NCBI GenBank assembly: GCA_947379865.1
Contig: CANCOY010000084.1
Span: 1 to 15,918, forward strand
Direction: 5' to 3'
Origin: Acetobacteraceae bacterium
GTDB lineage: Bacteria; Pseudomonadota; Alphaproteobacteria; Zavarziniales; Zavarziniaceae
DNA: 15,918 bases
Positions 14,749 through 15,918 of this stretch are shown piece after piece. A program made the position numbers and the translations under genes. Numbering within the stretch: the stretch's first letter is position 1; the number at the start of each line of letters is the position of its first letter. Below the pieces are notes generated by a model. It saw nothing but the letters and a program-made list of their open reading frames with translations. It was not told the DNA's origin and made no database searches.

Positions 14749-14785
14749 AACGCCCGGTCTGCACCATTGCTGCAGTCCGGGCGTT
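14749..14785. terminator. Second long hairpin, near-perfect 37-nt palindrome
   Basis: AACGCCCGG (14749-14757) pairs with CCGGGCGTT (14777-14785). Inside them CTGCA (14759-14763) pairs with TGCAG (14771-14775), separated by one T-T mismatch, with loop CCATTGC. That is 14 pairs. TTTGGCGTTTC follows, giving short T runs. It is most likely a backup terminator for the cytochrome transcript, but its symmetry would also suit a protein-binding site. Confidence 0.5.
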
Positions 14786-14901
14786 TGGCGTTTCAGACGG
14801 CAAATAACCATATTCACAAATCCAAATAAGATGCACAGTCGTAGATAATATGGGTGGCAATCCACCACCCCTTGTTAGAGCCGCATTCGAAAGCATTCCG
14901 T

Positions 14902-15510
14902 ATGCCAACGATTGAGTTTTTCTTTGATTGCTCTTCGCCATGGACCTATCTGGCGTTCACCGGCATCGAGGCCCTTGCGACGCGGGCAAAGGCCGAGCTG
15001 ATCTGGCGCCCAATTCTGGTGGGCGGCGTCTTCAATACGGTCAACGGCAGTGTCTACGAATCGCGTGCAAATCCGGTTCCGGCAAAGCAGGCCTATTATG
15101 CCAAGGACCTGCAGGACTGGGCCCGTCGCGCCGGCGTGCGCATCGGCCAGCCCCCGGTGTTTCCGGTAAACAGCGTCAAGGCCATGCGCGGCGCCTATCT
15201 GGCGCTGGATGCAGGTGTGTTGCCACACTATGCCCGGCTGGTCTTTGAAGCCTATTGGGGCAACCTGGCAGACATCTCACGCGATGAAGTCCTCGCCCCC
15301 ATCGTTGCGGAAGCAGGCCTGAACGAGCAGGCGTTTTTCGCCGGCATCGCCAGTGATTCCATCAAAAACCGCCTTCGGCAGGCTACGGAGGAGTTGATTT
15401 TCCGGGGTGGCTTTGGCTCGCCCACCATGTTTGTGAACGGGACGGAAATGTATTTTGGCAACGACCGTCTTGTGCTTGTTGAAGACGATTTGAAACAAAA
15501 TCCTCGCTAA
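14902..15510 (+). CDS. 2-hydroxychromene-2-carboxylate isomerase / DsbA-like family protein
   Basis: The 202-aa product has the thioredoxin-fold layout of the HCCA isomerase/kappa GST group. It begins MPTIEFFFDCSSPWTYLAF, where SSPW replaces a CXXC motif, so it is not a thiol oxidase. A helical insert (about 60-160) follows, and the second half of the fold ends with FGSPTMFVNGTEMYFGNDRL, including the cis-Pro loop. Relatives isomerise hydroxychromene carboxylates in naphthalene degradation using glutathione, but many genomic copies have unknown substrates; no aromatic-degradation genes are visible here. I chose the ATG at 14902. An upstream GTG at 14854 would add 16 residues unlike the family. 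The ribosome-binding site is weak (GAAAG). Confidence 0.85.
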   Translation: MPTIEFFFDCSSPWTYLAFTGIEALATRAKAELIWRPILVGGVFNTVNGSVYESRANPVPAKQAYYAKDLQDWARRAGVRIGQPPVFPVNSVKAMRGAYLALDAGVLPHYARLVFEAYWGNLADISRDEVLAPIVAEAGLNEQAFFAGIASDSIKNRLRQATEELIFRGGFGSPTMFVNGTEMYFGNDRLVLVEDDLKQNPR

Positions 15511-15655
15511 AAATCAGGCGACAAATGTTTTCTGCATGCCGCACCACCTCGATTGCGTTCATCACCGCATACGCGCGTATAAACAGCTAATAAATTACAT
15601 ATTTTAACTTCAGAAAAAATTGTTGCATTGTCAGGATCGCAACAGGGGAATTTTA
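15511..15655. promoter_or_regulatory. AT-rich upstream region of the nsrR-like gene
   Basis: This 145-nt gap is the most AT-rich stretch in the window, especially 15575-15635. TATAAA at 15578-15583 and TTGCGT at 15553-15558 could be -10 and -35, but their spacing of 19 nt is long. AGGGG (15643-15647) lies 8 nt before the next ATG and is a good ribosome-binding site. Autoregulatory operator sites would be expected here, but I see no convincing NsrR palindrome. Confidence 0.4.
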
Positions 15656-15918
15656 ATGCGGCTGACAAGCTATACTGACTATGCAATCAGACTACTGATG
15701 TTTCTTGCAGTCGAGCCTACCCAGGCCCACACGGTTGCCGAGATAGCCTCGGCCTATGCGATTTCGCGCAACCATCTGACAAAGGTGGCGCATGCCCTGG
15801 GACGTGCCGGGTTGCTCGACACGGTGCGCGGGCGCAAGGGCGGTCTGCGGCTGGGCCGGCAGCCCCATCTCATCAAGCTGGGTGAAGTGGTGGGCACCAC
15901 CGAGGCGGGCATGTCGCT
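15656..15918 (+). CDS. nsrR: Rrf2-family regulator, NsrR-like, N-terminal part (cut by window edge)
   Basis: The first 87 residues are visible. The start MRLTSYTDYAIRLLMFLA is the Rrf2 family hallmark. A winged helix-turn-helix follows (VAEIASAYAISRNHLTKVAHAL), then the wing GLLDTVRGRKGGLRLG and HLIKLGEVV. SRNHLTKV together with RGRKGGLRLG matches NsrR, the nitric oxide-sensing [Fe-S] repressor, better than IscR or CymR. The three cluster cysteines that would confirm it normally lie just beyond residue 88, outside the window. The ATG has AGGGG 8 nt upstream. NsrR usually represses NO detoxification genes such as hmp or norB; such genes may follow beyond the edge. Confidence 0.82.
   Translation, partial: MRLTSYTDYAIRLLMFLAVEPTQAHTVAEIASAYAISRNHLTKVAHALGRAGLLDTVRGRKGGLRLGRQPHLIKLGEVVGTTEAGMS

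Noticed and set aside
14902..15510. Thiol-disulfide oxidoreductase (true DsbA)
   Set aside because: The CXXC position reads CSSPW with a single cysteine, there is no signal peptide, and the C-terminal motif fits the isomerase/kappa-GST branch.
15585..15615. NsrR operator upstream of the nsrR-like gene
   Set aside because: The AT-rich sequence has short ATTT/AAAT-like pieces but no convincing paired half-sites. AT richness alone explains the resemblance.

Overview
The window is GC-rich, densely coded bacterial chromosome, most likely from an alphaproteobacterium. That placement is inferred from composition, the glmU-glmS and gabD protein types and an NsrR-type regulator; a Rhodospirillales-like lineage would fit, but no 16S gene is present to settle it. 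No insertion sequence, phage gene or CRISPR array was seen.

Left part (1-5714), mostly minus strand. It holds the first 17 codons of glutathione reductase (gor, cut by the window edge), succinate-semialdehyde dehydrogenase (gabD), and the glmU-glmS pair making UDP-GlcNAc, separated by 4 nt. A Gph-type HAD phosphatase diverges from glmU. A tRNA-Val(CAC) with encoded CCA follows.

Middle part (5870-9061). After the tRNA come three tandem small genes (59, 62 and 58 codons) whose products are clearly related to each other. They belong to no family I can name. The third is below usual ORF cut-offs and starts at TTG, overlapping the stop of the second. Facing them on the minus strand are a TauD-family Fe(II)/2-oxoglutarate dioxygenase and a probable lipid-anchored alpha/beta hydrolase.

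Phosphonate operon (9062-12968, plus strand). PEP mutase fused to a C-terminal nucleotidyltransferase domain, phosphonopyruvate decarboxylase, and a PhnW-like 2-aminoethylphosphonate (AEP) transaminase are tightly spaced. Together they can convert PEP to phosphonopyruvate, phosphonoacetaldehyde and AEP. The fused domain suggests activation to CMP-AEP for transfer to a lipid or glycan. No transferase lies in the window, so the final acceptor is unknown.

Right part (12969-15918, plus strand). A secreted multiheme cytochrome c of the cytochrome c554 type has four CXXCH sites and one CX4CH site. It is preceded by a large imperfect palindrome and followed by two strong hairpins. Next come a 2-hydroxychromene-2-carboxylate isomerase/DsbA-like protein and the start of an nsrR-type Rrf2 regulator cut by the window edge. 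The cytochrome and NsrR hint at nitrogen-oxide metabolism, by inference only.

The best candidates for something new are the small-protein trio and the phosphonate operon with its fused, motif-degenerate nucleotidyltransferase.
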